NCBI GenBank assembly: GCA_029244725.1
Contig: JAQWQJ010000095.1
Span: 1-44,876 of the forward strand
Direction: 5' to 3'
Length of the DNA: 44,876 bases
From: Paracoccaceae bacterium
GTDB taxonomy: Bacteria; Pseudomonadota; Alphaproteobacteria; Rhodobacterales; Rhodobacteraceae
Part shown: positions 1-8,595 of the stretch, one piece after another
How positions within the stretch are numbered: the first letter of the stretch is position 1
Layout: each line of letters begins with the position of its first letter
Made by a program: the position numbers and the translations under genes
The notes under the pieces: model-generated
Databases searched by the model: none
Told to the model about the DNA's origin: nothing
What the model saw: only the letters and a program-made list of their open reading frames with translations

Positions 1-103
1 CACATAAACTGGCCGCAGTTCGAGCCGTGGTTCCGGCAACAAAATGCTCGACCAGGCGACCCTGTTTATACTTACTTAAGCGACTCTTCCGCATGCTTCC
101 CAT
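1..103 (-). mobile_element. IS1595-family transposase, 5' end (cut by window edge)
   Basis: The minus strand reads 34 codons from an ATG at 103, starting MGSMRKSRLSKYKQGRL and continuing with an EHFVAGTTARTAA segment. This is the N-terminal zinc-ribbon/HTH-like start typical of IS1595-group (ISXO2-like) transposases. A second in-frame ATG at 94 (MRKSR) could be the true start. The remainder lies outside the window. Downstream on the plus strand, an 18-base terminal repeat at 121-138 marks the end of the element. The C-terminal end of a transposase of the same family, in the same orientation, is at the other edge of the window. Confidence 0.8.
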
Positions 104-120
104 GATAACACCTTTTTCGC

Positions 121-138
121 GTTATCTGGGTCAGCCCC
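121..138. repeat. IS1595-type terminal repeat (right end of left IS)
   Basis: GTTATCTGGGTCAGCCCC is the exact reverse complement of 44621-44638 at the other edge. With the two flanking bases (AT) the match is 20 of 20. The position, just upstream of the transposase start, fits a terminal inverted repeat. The flanking 8 bases (139-146) do not match the 8 bases outside the right-hand copy (44613-44620). Confidence 0.8.
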
Positions 139-152
139 ATAGAGATTTCACC

Positions 153-665
153 TTAATCTCCCTCAATCACAACAGCAGTTCCAGAAGCCATCATCATCAT
201 CATGCTAATACTCCCGATTGTAACCGTCGATAAATCCAGATCAACCGCCACCACGGCATTTGCACCAACTTCATGCGCTTTGGCTTTTAGCTTTTGAGTG
301 CTTTTAACCTTCAAGTCATCCAGCTGTTTCTCTAGCTCGTTGGCGCGACCTTTGACTGGGTTCATGAAGCCCACGAACATATCCCTAAAGTTATTTATCT
401 CAAAAGCAGCTTGGGCCGAGATCACGTCAATTCTTTTGGTGATTTTGAGATTTGGTACAGCTTCGGTAGTGATTGTGATGGAGTTTATGAGGGCTTGAGC
501 AGCATCAGATTGCTCTATCTCAAATTGGCGATTTATTTCTGCCTTTTCCATGCGCTCTGCGTCTTCAGGCGTAATCGAACTTAGAAACGCACAATTTGTG
601 CATAAGCCGCCAACACCAGTGTCCAGAAAGCCTAGCTTCTTCCCACAATCCTTACACTCAGCCAT
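153..665 (-). CDS. YbjQ-like (heavy-metal-binding domain) protein with N-terminal zinc ribbon
   Basis: A 170-residue protein. It opens with a CxxC...CxxC zinc-ribbon-like segment (CKDCGKKLGF, then LCTNCAF) and ends with a YbjQ/UPF0145-type domain of about 100 residues, recognised by the AHEVGANAVVAVDLD signature and the SGTAVVIE tail. Family members form pentameric rings in solved structures, but the cellular role is unknown. I chose ATG 665 over 686 because it aligns with the start of the neighbouring paralogue (MAECKDCGKK against MANCTNCNEK) and has AGGAG about 10 bases upstream. It sits 78 bases downstream of its paralogue on the same strand, so the two may be co-transcribed. An IS end lies immediately downstream. 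A run of five methionines (SMMMMMASG) replaces the SMVMLVASG of the paralogue. Confidence 0.75.
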   Translation of the reverse strand: MAECKDCGKKLGFLDTGVGGLCTNCAFLSSITPEDAERMEKAEINRQFEIEQSDAAQALINSITITTEAVPNLKITKRIDVISAQAAFEINNFRDMFVGFMNPVKGRANELEKQLDDLKVKSTQKLKAKAHEVGANAVVAVDLDLSTVTIGSISMMMMMASGTAVVIEGD

Positions 666-743
666 CACAGTTACTCTCCTGTGCATGAACGGCTGATGAA
701 TCTAGCGAGAGTGTAAGTGCTAGTGTGGCTATGGCCCGTTTAA

Positions 744-1223
744 TCATTCTTCAATCCTTACGGCAGTTCCAGACGCCACCAGCATCACCATGGAACCTGC
801 ATTTGAGAGTTCAACATAATCAAGGTCAACACCAACGACAGCATTAGCACCGACCTCGTAGGCTTCTTTCTTGAGTTCGTAGAGAGCAGTCTTACGAGAA
901 TCCCTCATAGTTTTCTGAACCGCCTCAGAACGACCACCAACGATGTCTCTTACGCCAGCAAACAGGTCTTTGAAGATGTTCATGCCAAAGGCACATTCAG
1001 CGGAAACTATCTCAATGCGTTTTGTGATATTTAGGTTAGGTGCTGTTTCGGTTGTCAGAAGGATTGCTTCTACTGCCTGTCTCTTTTCTGCGCTGTTGGT
1101 TCGATTTTTAAAATCAGTTCCTGACTGGCTCTTTGCATACCGCAAGCCGCACTCTTCACACATTCCCCCGCTAGCGTTACTGAAAAAGCCAATCTTCTCA
1201 TTGCAATTTGTACAATTTGCCAT
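744..1223 (-). CDS. YbjQ-like protein with N-terminal zinc ribbon (paralogue)
   Basis: A 159-residue protein with the same architecture as its downstream neighbour: an N-terminal zinc ribbon (CTNCNEKIGF, then MCEECGLRY) and a C-terminal YbjQ-like domain (AYEVGANAVVGVDLD, SGTAVRIEE). The two differ mainly in the linker. They look like a tandem duplication that has diverged. Function unknown. The zinc ribbon suggests metal binding or a recruitment role, which is inference only. The upstream region (1224-1300) shows no obvious promoter. Confidence 0.75.
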   Translation of the reverse strand: MANCTNCNEKIGFFSNASGGMCEECGLRYAKSQSGTDFKNRTNSAEKRQAVEAILLTTETAPNLNITKRIEIVSAECAFGMNIFKDLFAGVRDIVGGRSEAVQKTMRDSRKTALYELKKEAYEVGANAVVGVDLDYVELSNAGSMVMLVASGTAVRIEE

Positions 1224-2012
1224 AGCGATATTCTCGCTCCATTGGTGATCCTTATTGCTCAGGACATGTTCACAAAGCCAAAGCCATCTTGCAAGTACGG
1301 AATACTACCAGTCAGATAAGATCCTGCGCACTGATCTATCTCAATAGAAGAGCTGCAACTGACAACGCATTACCAGAGCCACAGAGAGCCTCTCTAGAGG
1401 GCCTTTGTGAGGATGAACTCAGGCTCTGGCAGGGTTCGGCTATTTAGGGCCTGAGGGGCCTCCTACGATACCTTTGAACAACCCATCTGTACCTTTGATC
1501 AGTTGATGGAAAAAAGTTTTTGGATACTCTTATCTGTAAGGGCGGAAATACCACTTCGCTCTCTAAGCGTAACGAGTACTCGCTTACTTGGAGGGGTTGA
1601 CCTGCGAATGAATCAGCGACGGTTCGATACGTAGGAAATCCCTCCATTCTTATCGTCCACTAGTGTTTGGCATGATCGACCGTTGCCGCCAGTGATCCAA
1701 AGACTGCAAGACAGCGTAGAAGATGCATGGTTGGTAACCGCTCTGAGGGCGTTTCCTGCTTCTACCTCCCCCCCCGTACTGCAAGGGGACGCCCTCAAGT
1801 CTTTCAATGAGATAAGAAAAACTCCGTGGGCCTCTCAAGATTTTAGCGGGTGGATTCCCTTTCAGCAGATTTTTCGATGTGAATCCGAGATCAGAATCAC
1901 CCTTGGGTGCAGCGTATGTGGCAAACGTGTGTGGTAAGCGTGTGTGGTAAGGCATTCGACGCTAACGACAAAACCCCTTTTTTATATGATCTATATGGTC
2001 ATACGGGGGTGA
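1224..2012. other. Long intergenic stretch with no convincing gene
   Basis: About 790 bases. Every open frame here is short, and those on opposite strands overlap one another without recognisable motifs. Visible structure: a possible stem formed by CCAGAGCC near 1375 and GGCTCTGG near 1421, with further self-complementary GC-rich bases around 1440-1470, a run of eight C near 1767-1774, and a 13-bp tandem repeat at 1913-1951. The frame crossing the tandem repeat reads MWQTCVVSVCGKAFDAND, which could be the decayed tail of an integrase-type gene next to tRNA-Ser, but I cannot show this. Confidence 0.5.
1913..1951. repeat. Three 13-bp tandem repeats beside tRNA-Ser
   Basis: Unit CGTGTGTGGTAAG occurs twice exactly (1926-1938 and 1939-1951), preceded by a 10-of-13 version, CGTATGTGGCAAA (1913-1925). 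The array lies about 60 bases beyond the 3' end of the minus-strand tRNA-Ser gene. Confidence 0.85.
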
Positions 2013-2102
2013 TGGCGGAGGAGGTGGGATTCGAACCCACGGAGGGCGTTAACCCTCGTCGGTTTTCAAGACCGGTGCATTCAACCACTCTGCCACTCCT
2101 CC
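2013..2102 (-). tRNA. tRNA-Ser (UGA anticodon)
   Basis: On the minus strand the gene starts GGAGGAGTGGCAGAG and ends CCTCCTCCGCCA, so the acceptor arms pair and the CCA is encoded. The anticodon loop is CTTGAAA (anticodon TGA). A long variable arm (around GAGGGTTAACGCCCTC) is the class II hallmark of serine tRNA, and the T arm GGTTCGAATCC is intact. Total length is 90 nt. The plus-strand reading frame across it (EVGFEPTEGVN) is the usual artefact of an antisense tRNA. Confidence 0.97.
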
Positions 2103-2299
2103 GACGTGGAGTGAGTTAGCGGTTATTGTTTGATTCTTAAAGTAGAAGATTTAGGTTTTGTGCAGAAATAGTTGGCGAAATGGTGCCAATTCGAATTTGC
2201 ACCAAGCGGATGCTTCCCTTGTTCATTGCGCATGGTTAAACTGCGCCTGAATAGGGTGTCGGAAAAAAGCGACGCAAAGCAGACAAAACAGGGCAGGGT

Positions 2300-3157
2300 A
2301 TGGTTATTCAGGTTTATAAATCTGCTGGGATGGCAGTATTGGGGGCAACGTTTTTCTTGTCCGCTTGCGAAGATCCCCAACAGTTGACGACATTTCTTCA
2401 GCCATCGGGCACTCCTCAAGAAACGACGGTGACGGTGATTGAGCAGGAAGTTGAAGCCCCTGAGGTTTTTTACGCGCTTGAGACCGGACTTTGGGACGGG
2501 CGACCATCCCTAGGCGGTATCTGGGTTGCGCATCCAGATACATTGGATCCTGAACAGGTTATCATCCGCAACACTGCCAATGGTAAATTCGTTATCGGAT
2601 CATTGTTTATCCGTGAGCGCGCGGTACCTGGGCCAAGGCTGCAAGTATCCTCGGACGCGGCCGTTGCACTGGAAATGGTCGCGGGCCAGCCGATCGAACT
2701 GAGCGTGACTGCGTTGTGTAAGCGTGAGCTAGAATTAGCACCTGCCACGAATCCCGAACCTACGACTACACCGGTTCCTGACCTAACCGAACTGGTCGCG
2801 GAAGCGATTGAGGAGCCGGGCCAAGCTGGCTCTCAAGCACCGGAAACGCGCCCGATTGAGCAACCAATTGCCCTTGTTGCAACACCAGAGCCAGAGCCCA
2901 TTGCGCCGGCCCAAGTATCGACGCTTAAGAAACCCTATATCCAAATCGGTATTTTTGGTGTCGAGGCCAATGCCCGCAATACTGCTACGGCGATGCGCAC
3001 AGACGGCATTGTTCCGACGGTCAAAGAATACAAAGCACAGGACAAAACCTTTTGGCGCGTTCTTGTAGGACCAGCTGCGAATGAAACAGAACGGCGGGCG
3101 CTACTTAGTAAAGTACGCGAGAAAGGGTTCGCGGATGCGTATTTCGTTTCTGGCTAA
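2300..3157 (+). CDS. SPOR-domain lipoprotein
   Basis: A 285-residue protein. The N-terminus has a short hydrophobic segment and a lipobox-like LSAC (Cys23), suggesting an outer-membrane-directed lipoprotein. The middle (about 140-205) is low-complexity, rich in Pro, Glu and Ala, as expected for a spacer. The last 75 residues (from KKPYIQIGIFG) match a SPOR domain, which binds denuded glycan strands at division septa. It overlaps the carboxypeptidase gene by 23 bases, so the two are probably translated together. This pairing, a septal glycan binder with a D-Ala-D-Ala carboxypeptidase, fits a cell-wall maturation role. Start chosen at ATG 2300, which gives the lipoprotein signal. Confidence 0.8.
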   Translation: MVIQVYKSAGMAVLGATFFLSACEDPQQLTTFLQPSGTPQETTVTVIEQEVEAPEVFYALETGLWDGRPSLGGIWVAHPDTLDPEQVIIRNTANGKFVIGSLFIRERAVPGPRLQVSSDAAVALEMVAGQPIELSVTALCKRELELAPATNPEPTTTPVPDLTELVAEAIEEPGQAGSQAPETRPIEQPIALVATPEPEPIAPAQVSTLKKPYIQIGIFGVEANARNTATAMRTDGIVPTVKEYKAQDKTFWRVLVGPAANETERRALLSKVREKGFADAYFVSG

Positions 3158-4298
3158 ATTACTGACGTGCATGCTTTTGGTTTTTCCAATCGCAGCCAAT
3201 GCGCTGCAATTGAATGCGCGCGCGGCCATCGTTGTTGATTTTGAAACTGGCACGGTTTTGCTAGAGCGGAATGCCGACACGCCACTTCCTCCGGCCTCGA
3301 TGTCGAAGTTGATGACGTTGTTGGTTGCGTTTGAAGCCTTGGAAGAAGGCCGCCTGACACTAAGCCAAAAGCTACCGGTTTCAAAACAAGCAATGAGTTA
3401 TGGTGGCTCAACGATGTTTTTGGACACCACTGATCGCGTAGCCGTCGAAGACCTTATCCGCGGGATCATAGTGCTATCGGGGAACGACGCCTGTGTCGTT
3501 ATCGCAGAGGCGCTGTCACCTGATGGAACCGAGGAAGGCTTTGCGCGGTTTATGACTGAACGCGCGCGACAGATCGGTATGAAAAACTCGACTTTTGCGA
3601 ATTCCAACGGCTGGCCAGCTGCTGGGCATCGGATGAGTGTGCGTGATTTGGCGACGTTGACCGAAAGATTGATCAATAAATTCCCGCAGTATTATTCTTT
3701 GTTTTCCGAAAAAGAATTCGGGTTTGATGGCCGCGCGCCCGCGAACTCACGTAACCGAAACCCTCTTTTGGGATTGGGGATCGGGGCGGATGGTTTGAAA
3801 ACCGGCCATACCCAAGAAGCGGGATATGGGCTGGTTGGTAGTGCGGTTCAAGGTGATCGTCGCGTGATCTTTGTTCTGTCTGGAATGACATCGACTACTG
3901 AACGCGCCACCGAATCCGAAAAGGTCGTGAATTGGTCTTTCCGCCAGTTCGTAGAGCGTAAGGTGGCTGATGAAGGCACCGTACTCGCGCAGGCCGATGT
4001 TTGGATGGGCAGCGCTGCAAGCGTTGGTTTGACGGCTGCCCAGGATATTCGGGTTCTTTTGCCGATCCCTCTTCCCGATCAACTAAATGCACGGGTTGAA
4101 TACAGTGGCCCAGTTCAAGCACCGATCAAGAAGGGGCAAGAACTTGGGACGCTTGTGATTGCGCGCGAAGGCATTGAGGATTCTCGAACTCCGCTCGTTG
4201 CTGACAGGGATGTTGGTATGGCTGGATTTATTCCGCGTCTGCGTACCTCGGCTGAGGTTTTGTTGCGCAGCTTGAACGAAGGCGCAGCCCCACAGTGA
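3135..4298 (+). CDS. D-alanyl-D-alanine carboxypeptidase (PBP5/6 family)
   Basis: 387 residues from ATG 3135. An earlier ATG at 3081 would place hydrophilic sequence ahead of the signal peptide, so I reject it. A signal peptide (to about residue 23, ANA) directs it to the periplasm. All three penicillin-binding motifs are present: SMSK (nucleophile Ser55, Lys58), SGN (115-117) and KTG (222-224). The C-terminal part has the beta-rich PBP5_C domain and a closing amphipathic stretch (RLRTSAEVLLRSL) that could attach to the membrane surface. The enzyme removes the terminal D-Ala from peptidoglycan pentapeptides. It overlaps tmk by 4 bases and is the second gene of the 2300-8592 run. Confidence 0.93.
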   Translation: MRISFLAKLLTCMLLVFPIAANALQLNARAAIVVDFETGTVLLERNADTPLPPASMSKLMTLLVAFEALEEGRLTLSQKLPVSKQAMSYGGSTMFLDTTDRVAVEDLIRGIIVLSGNDACVVIAEALSPDGTEEGFARFMTERARQIGMKNSTFANSNGWPAAGHRMSVRDLATLTERLINKFPQYYSLFSEKEFGFDGRAPANSRNRNPLLGLGIGADGLKTGHTQEAGYGLVGSAVQGDRRVIFVLSGMTSTTERATESEKVVNWSFRQFVERKVADEGTVLAQADVWMGSAASVGLTAAQDIRVLLPIPLPDQLNARVEYSGPVQAPIKKGQELGTLVIAREGIEDSRTPLVADRDVGMAGFIPRLRTSAEVLLRSLNEGAAPQ

Positions 4299-4915
4299 GC
4301 GGAACATTTATAAGTTTCGAAGGCATCGACGGGTCCGGAAAGTCGACGCAGGCACGCTTGTTGTCAGAGTGGTTGATCGGCGCTGGACGTCAGGTTGTTT
4401 TGACGCGTGAACCTGGTGGTTCGCCGGGTGCAGAGCAAATCCGCCAGATGGTACTTGAAGGCGAGGCTGATCGTTGGTCGGCTGAGACTGAACTTCTGTT
4501 GTTCACCGCTGCCCGTCGTGATCATCTTGAGCGCACAATTCGACCAGCGTTAGCGCGTGGTGAAGTTGTGATCTCAGACCGGTTCGCGGATTCATCGCGG
4601 ATTTACCAAGGCTTAGGCCGTGCCGCGCTCGGAAATATGGTGGATGATCTTCATGCGCTGGTAATTGGCCAAGAGCCTGATCTAACCGTTCTCGTGGATA
4701 TGGATCCCGATGTTGGACTTGGACGTGCGCTTGGTCGTCAAGGCGGTGAAGAACGGTTTGAGGGTTTTGGCGTGGATATGCAGCGCCGTATGCGCCAGGG
4801 CTTTCTTGACCTCGCGGCACAAAACCCGGATCGCATCGTGGTTATCGACGGAAACCGCGCGATAGATGAAGTTCAAACCAGCATTCAAGCAATTGTGCAG
4901 GACCGCTTGCGATGA
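4295..4915 (+). CDS. tmk: Thymidylate kinase
   Basis: 206 residues, GTG start overlapping the previous stop (GTGA). Phosphorylates dTMP to dTDP. Signatures: P-loop FEGIDGSGKSTQ (8-19), substrate-site REPGGSPG, the DRFADSS motif, and a lid region with LGRALGRQ. The length is normal for bacterial TMK. It overlaps holB by 4 bases (ATGA). The tmk-holB-tatD order is widespread in proteobacteria, and here is extended upstream by the cell-wall pair. Confidence 0.96.
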   Translation: MSGTFISFEGIDGSGKSTQARLLSEWLIGAGRQVVLTREPGGSPGAEQIRQMVLEGEADRWSAETELLLFTAARRDHLERTIRPALARGEVVISDRFADSSRIYQGLGRAALGNMVDDLHALVIGQEPDLTVLVDMDPDVGLGRALGRQGGEERFEGFGVDMQRRMRQGFLDLAAQNPDRIVVIDGNRAIDEVQTSIQAIVQDRLR

Positions 4916-6033
4916 GCGACGGCCAACTGCCTGAACCTGACCGTATCGAGGGCGCGCTCCACCCTTCAGAAACAGAACGCTTGTTGGGGCAAGACAACGC
5001 CGAGACGAAGTTCCTTGAAGCGTATAATCAGGGACGATTGCATCACGCCTGGCTGATTACCGGTCCCAAAGGCGTGGGCAAGGCTACGTTATCATGGCGT
5101 ATCGCGCGTTTTTTGCTGGCGACCTCCGTTGAAGAAAGCGGTGGATTGTTTGGCGATGCACCTGTCGCACCCGAGACGTTGGACGTTTCGCCAGAACATC
5201 CGGTTGTGCGCAGGATGCGGGCTGGATCAGCGGGTGGCTTGTTTGTGCTGCGGCGTGGATATGACGAAAAGACCAAGCGTTTGCGGTCTGTCATCACTGT
5301 AGATGAAGTCAGAAAGCTAAAGAACTTTTTCGCGCTTAGTTCCGCGGACGGGGGGCGGCGCGCTGTGATCATTGACGCGGCAGATGAAATGAACACCTCA
5401 GCGGCCAATGCTTTGTTGAAGGTGCTCGAAGAGCCACCCGAAAAGACGACCTTACTGCTTGTTTGCCACCAGCCCTCACGCTTGCTGCCTACCGTGCGAT
5501 CGCGCTGCCGCGAATTGCGTCTACCCAAACTGGGGCTTGAGGATATGTCCCAAGCATTGATGCAAGTTGGGCTGGAGTTATCTGAGGGTAGCCTGGGCCT
5601 TGTTGTATTGGCCGAGGGTTCTGTTGGGGATGCGGTGCGCCTTACTAACCTTGACGGCATGAAGATTTACCGCGCAATCCTCGGCATCTTGAAAACCATG
5701 CCAAGGTTCGACCGGCAACAGGCGATCCTTTTGGCTGAAATTGCCGTAGGGCGGGGCAGCGAAGAGCGCCGCGCGTTGTTGTTCACGCTTATTGACGTTG
5801 TCATGGCGCGTGTCGCGCGTGCTGGTGTTGTAGGCGGCGAAGGGCAGGAAGTGATCGTCGGTGAAAATGAGTTGTTTATGCGTATTTGCCCAGATGTGGC
5901 CTCGGCCAGAAGATGGGCCGCCACTGCGCAGGAAATCAGCGAGCGAAACCAGCACGGGTTGGCAGTCAACCTTGACCCTGCCGCGCTCATCCTAGATACC
6001 GTTTTCAAGATCCAGCAAACGATTGAAGGCTGA
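4912..6033 (+). CDS. holB: DNA polymerase III, delta' subunit
   Basis: 373 residues. Clamp-loader subunit of the AAA+ type. Visible features are the N-terminal HHAWLITGPKGVGKAT (Walker A-like, residues 51-59), an acidic Walker B-like region (VIIDAADEMN), and NALLKVLEEPP followed by the sensor-1 region with SRCREL, typical of delta'. The zinc-binding cysteine cluster seen in other HolB proteins is not evident between 70 and 110. Translationally coupled to tmk through the ATGA overlap. It is followed by a 20-base gap with AAGGACG, probably the ribosome site of tatD. Confidence 0.94.
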   Translation: MSDGQLPEPDRIEGALHPSETERLLGQDNAETKFLEAYNQGRLHHAWLITGPKGVGKATLSWRIARFLLATSVEESGGLFGDAPVAPETLDVSPEHPVVRRMRAGSAGGLFVLRRGYDEKTKRLRSVITVDEVRKLKNFFALSSADGGRRAVIIDAADEMNTSAANALLKVLEEPPEKTTLLLVCHQPSRLLPTVRSRCRELRLPKLGLEDMSQALMQVGLELSEGSLGLVVLAEGSVGDAVRLTNLDGMKIYRAILGILKTMPRFDRQQAILLAEIAVGRGSEERRALLFTLIDVVMARVARAGVVGGEGQEVIVGENELFMRICPDVASARRWAATAQEISERNQHGLAVNLDPAALILDTVFKIQQTIEG

Positions 6034-6053
6034 TACGTCTTCACAAGGACGAC

Positions 6054-6860
6054 ATGAGCACCGACATTCAAATTACCGACAGCCACTGCCATTTGGATTT
6101 TCCAGATTTTGACGAAAACCGCGCCGAGATTGTCGCGCGAGCAGAAGCCGCAGGCGTGACCCGTATGGTTACGATTTGCACCAAGCTACGCCAGTTAGAT
6201 CAGGTGAAGGCGATAGCCGAAGAGTTTCCCTCGGTGTTTTTTGCCGCCGGAACCCACCCGATGAGCGCGGCGGCTGAGCCGCTGGTTTCTGTGGATGAGC
6301 TGATTGCGCTGACCAACCATCCCAAGTTCGTGGGTATCGGTGAAACTGGTCTCGACTATCATTACACAGCGGATAGCAAAGCGATCCAGCAAGAAAGCCT
6401 TCGCAATCATATCGCCGCTGCGCGTGAAACAGGTTTGCCACTGATCATCCACTCGCGGGATGCAGACGATGATATGGCGCGGATATTGAGTGAAGAGCAT
6501 AAGAATGGCGCTTATAGCTGCGTGATGCACTGCTTTTCGTCCTCGGCTGAATTGGCAAAAGCGGCGCTTGATCTCGGGTTTTATCTTTCAATGTCGGGCA
6601 TTGCAGCGTTTCCAAAGTCGCAAGAGCTTCGTGATATCTTCGCAACTGCACAAATTGAGCGGATATTGGTCGAAACCGATGCGCCGTATCTGGCCCCGCC
6701 GCCGTTTCGCGGCAAACGCAATGAGCCGTCATATTCGGTCCACACGGCCCAAGTTGGGGCAGGTGTGTTCAATATGGACTGGCCGGATTTTGCGGCGCAA
6801 ACCCAACAGAACTTTGATAGGTTGTTCTGGAAAGTTGCAGAATATCGGGCCGCCGCTTGA
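6054..6860 (+). CDS. tatD: TatD-family metal-dependent deoxyribonuclease
   Basis: 268 residues, a TIM-barrel hydrolase of the TatD/YcfH group. Metal-ligand motifs in order: DSHCHLDF (HxH), GIGETGLDYHY (Glu), IIHSRDADDD, MHCFSSS and ETDAPYLAPPPFRGKRNEP (terminal Asp). Full-length and intact. Family members act as 3'-5' exonucleases in DNA repair and are often encoded after holB, as here. Its stop codon shares one base with the start of the next gene. Confidence 0.94.
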   Translation: MSTDIQITDSHCHLDFPDFDENRAEIVARAEAAGVTRMVTICTKLRQLDQVKAIAEEFPSVFFAAGTHPMSAAAEPLVSVDELIALTNHPKFVGIGETGLDYHYTADSKAIQQESLRNHIAAARETGLPLIIHSRDADDDMARILSEEHKNGAYSCVMHCFSSSAELAKAALDLGFYLSMSGIAAFPKSQELRDIFATAQIERILVETDAPYLAPPPFRGKRNEPSYSVHTAQVGAGVFNMDWPDFAAQTQQNFDRLFWKVAEYRAAA

Positions 6861-7663
6861 TGGGTGAAATCAGGTTTCAAATCCTTGGTTGCGGATCCTC
6901 GGGCGGCGTGCCGCGCCTTGGTGGGAACTGGGGGGATTGTGACCCGAACAACCCTAAGAACCGCCGCCAACGTTGTTCGTTGCTTATTGAGCAAGACGGT
7001 AACGATGGAACGACCCGTGTTTTGATCGACAGCGGCCCTGACATGCGGGCGCAATTGGTCGACGCAGGCGTCGGAGAACTCGACGGTGTGGTTTACACCC
7101 ACGCCCACGCGGACCACGTACACGGATTGGATGATCTAAGGCAGATCGTTTTCAATACCCGCAAACGGCTGCAGGTCTGGGCTGATGGGGCGACGCAAGA
7201 CGCGCTTTTGTCTAGGTTTGGATATGCTTTTGTGCAACCCAAGGGCTCGCCTTATCCGCCAATCTTAGAGATGAACACGATATCCGGTCCGATATCTGTT
7301 GAAGGGGCGGGGGGCGTTGTCACCTTAGACCCTATCAAGGTTAATCACGGGTCTATTGATGCACTTGGGTTGCGGGTGAATAACGTGGCTTACATGCCGG
7401 ATGTGGCCGAGATTTATGCTGACGCTTGGGACAAGCTTGAGGGGCTAGAGTGCTGGATTTTGGACGCGCTCAGACGATCACCGCATCCGACACATGCTCA
7501 TTTGGAAAAAAGCCTCGAATGGATTGAGCGCGCGGCACCCAAAACAGCCGTACTGACGAATATGCACATTGATTTGGACTACGAAACGATACTGGCCGAA
7601 ACTCCGGACCACATTCAACCGGCCTTTGACGGAATGGTGTTGCGCTATCCTACCCATCCTTAA
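6860..7663 (+). CDS. MBL-fold metallo-hydrolase (PhnP-like group)
   Basis: 267 residues from ATG 6860 (an alternative TTG at 6857 is less likely). The metallo-beta-lactamase zinc motif THAHADHVHGLDD is present, with an N-terminal LGCGSSGGVPRLGG and WGDCDPNNPKNRR segment typical of the PhnP-like phosphodiesterase branch, plus later conserved His and Asp residues (VNHGSIDALG, MHIDLDYET). No phn genes are nearby, and this gene commonly follows tatD in alphaproteobacteria, so the substrate is probably a general cyclic phosphodiester rather than a phosphonate intermediate (inference). Confidence 0.85.
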   Translation: MGEIRFQILGCGSSGGVPRLGGNWGDCDPNNPKNRRQRCSLLIEQDGNDGTTRVLIDSGPDMRAQLVDAGVGELDGVVYTHAHADHVHGLDDLRQIVFNTRKRLQVWADGATQDALLSRFGYAFVQPKGSPYPPILEMNTISGPISVEGAGGVVTLDPIKVNHGSIDALGLRVNNVAYMPDVAEIYADAWDKLEGLECWILDALRRSPHPTHAHLEKSLEWIERAAPKTAVLTNMHIDLDYETILAETPDHIQPAFDGMVLRYPTHP

Positions 7664-8592
7664 TGCTTGACCTTATCGAAATCATTCTTCCCGTTTTTCT
7701 GGTGGTTGGCTTTGGATATGTCGCGGTCTGGCAACGCCTTGTTTCAGAAGTCACGATAAACGCATTGATGGGATTTGCGCAGAAAATCGCGATCCCGTTT
7801 CTATTGTTCCGCGCGATCTCAACGCTTGATCTAGGAGACGGATTTCAACCCGCTCTATTGATTAGTTTTTACACCGGCGCTGTCTTGTGTTTTGCGGCGG
7901 GTATTATTGGATCTCGGTTCCTATTCAAGCGCGATTGGGAAGATAGCGTTGCGATAGGTTTTGCCTGCTTGTTTTCTAATTCCGTGTTGCTTGGATTGCC
8001 AATCTCAGAGCGTGCATTCGGACCAGATAACCTATCCGCCAACTACGCAATTATCGCGTTTCACGCGCCGGTTTGTTACGGGGTCGGCATTACCACGATG
8101 GAGATTATCAAAGCGAAAGGCGCAGGTTTTCGCGTCCTCGTATCAAAGGTCGCCAGCGCGATGTTTAAAAATGCGCTGATACTCGGGATATTGGCTGGCG
8201 TTGCTGTGAACGTTAGCACTGTGTCGTTGCCAGTACCTGTTACTGATGCGATTGATTTGATCGTGCGAACCGCGTTGCCAACGGCATTGTTCGGGCTTGG
8301 CGGAATTCTCTATCGTTACCGACCTGAGGGTGATTTTCGTATTATCGCAATGGTTTGCTGTATATCCTTAATTCTGCATCCTGTCATCGTTTACACACTC
8401 GGCAGCTTTACTGGATTGTCTAAGCCTGCGTTCCGGTCAATGGTTATTACCTCGGCTATGGCGCCAGGCATTAATGCCTACTTGTTCGCTGACATGTACG
8501 GTCGCGCACGTCGAGTCGCGGCCTCATCCGTGTTACTTTCGACAGCTCTCTGCGTGATCACAGCTTGGGTTTGGCTTGGGATATTGGGTTAG
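7663..8592 (+). CDS. AEC-family transporter (auxin efflux carrier type)
   Basis: 309 residues with about ten hydrophobic segments arranged as two five-helix halves. N-terminal IILPVFLVVGFGY and C-terminal APGINAYLFADMYG are hallmarks of the bacterial AEC family, which includes small organic-acid (malate or malonate type) carriers. Substrate unknown. The start overlaps the previous stop by one base (TAATG), so it belongs to the run from 2300. It converges on ccmG with only 3 bases between the stop codons and no visible terminator. Confidence 0.88.
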   Translation: MLDLIEIILPVFLVVGFGYVAVWQRLVSEVTINALMGFAQKIAIPFLLFRAISTLDLGDGFQPALLISFYTGAVLCFAAGIIGSRFLFKRDWEDSVAIGFACLFSNSVLLGLPISERAFGPDNLSANYAIIAFHAPVCYGVGITTMEIIKAKGAGFRVLVSKVASAMFKNALILGILAGVAVNVSTVSLPVPVTDAIDLIVRTALPTALFGLGGILYRYRPEGDFRIIAMVCCISLILHPVIVYTLGSFTGLSKPAFRSMVITSAMAPGINAYLFADMYGRARRVAASSVLLSTALCVITAWVWLGILG

Positions 8593-8595
8593 CCT

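Noticed and set aside
1907-2119. 70-residue plus-strand ORF across tRNA-Ser
   Set aside because: The EVGFEPTEGVNPRRFSRPV reading is the familiar artefact of translating the antisense of a serine tRNA.
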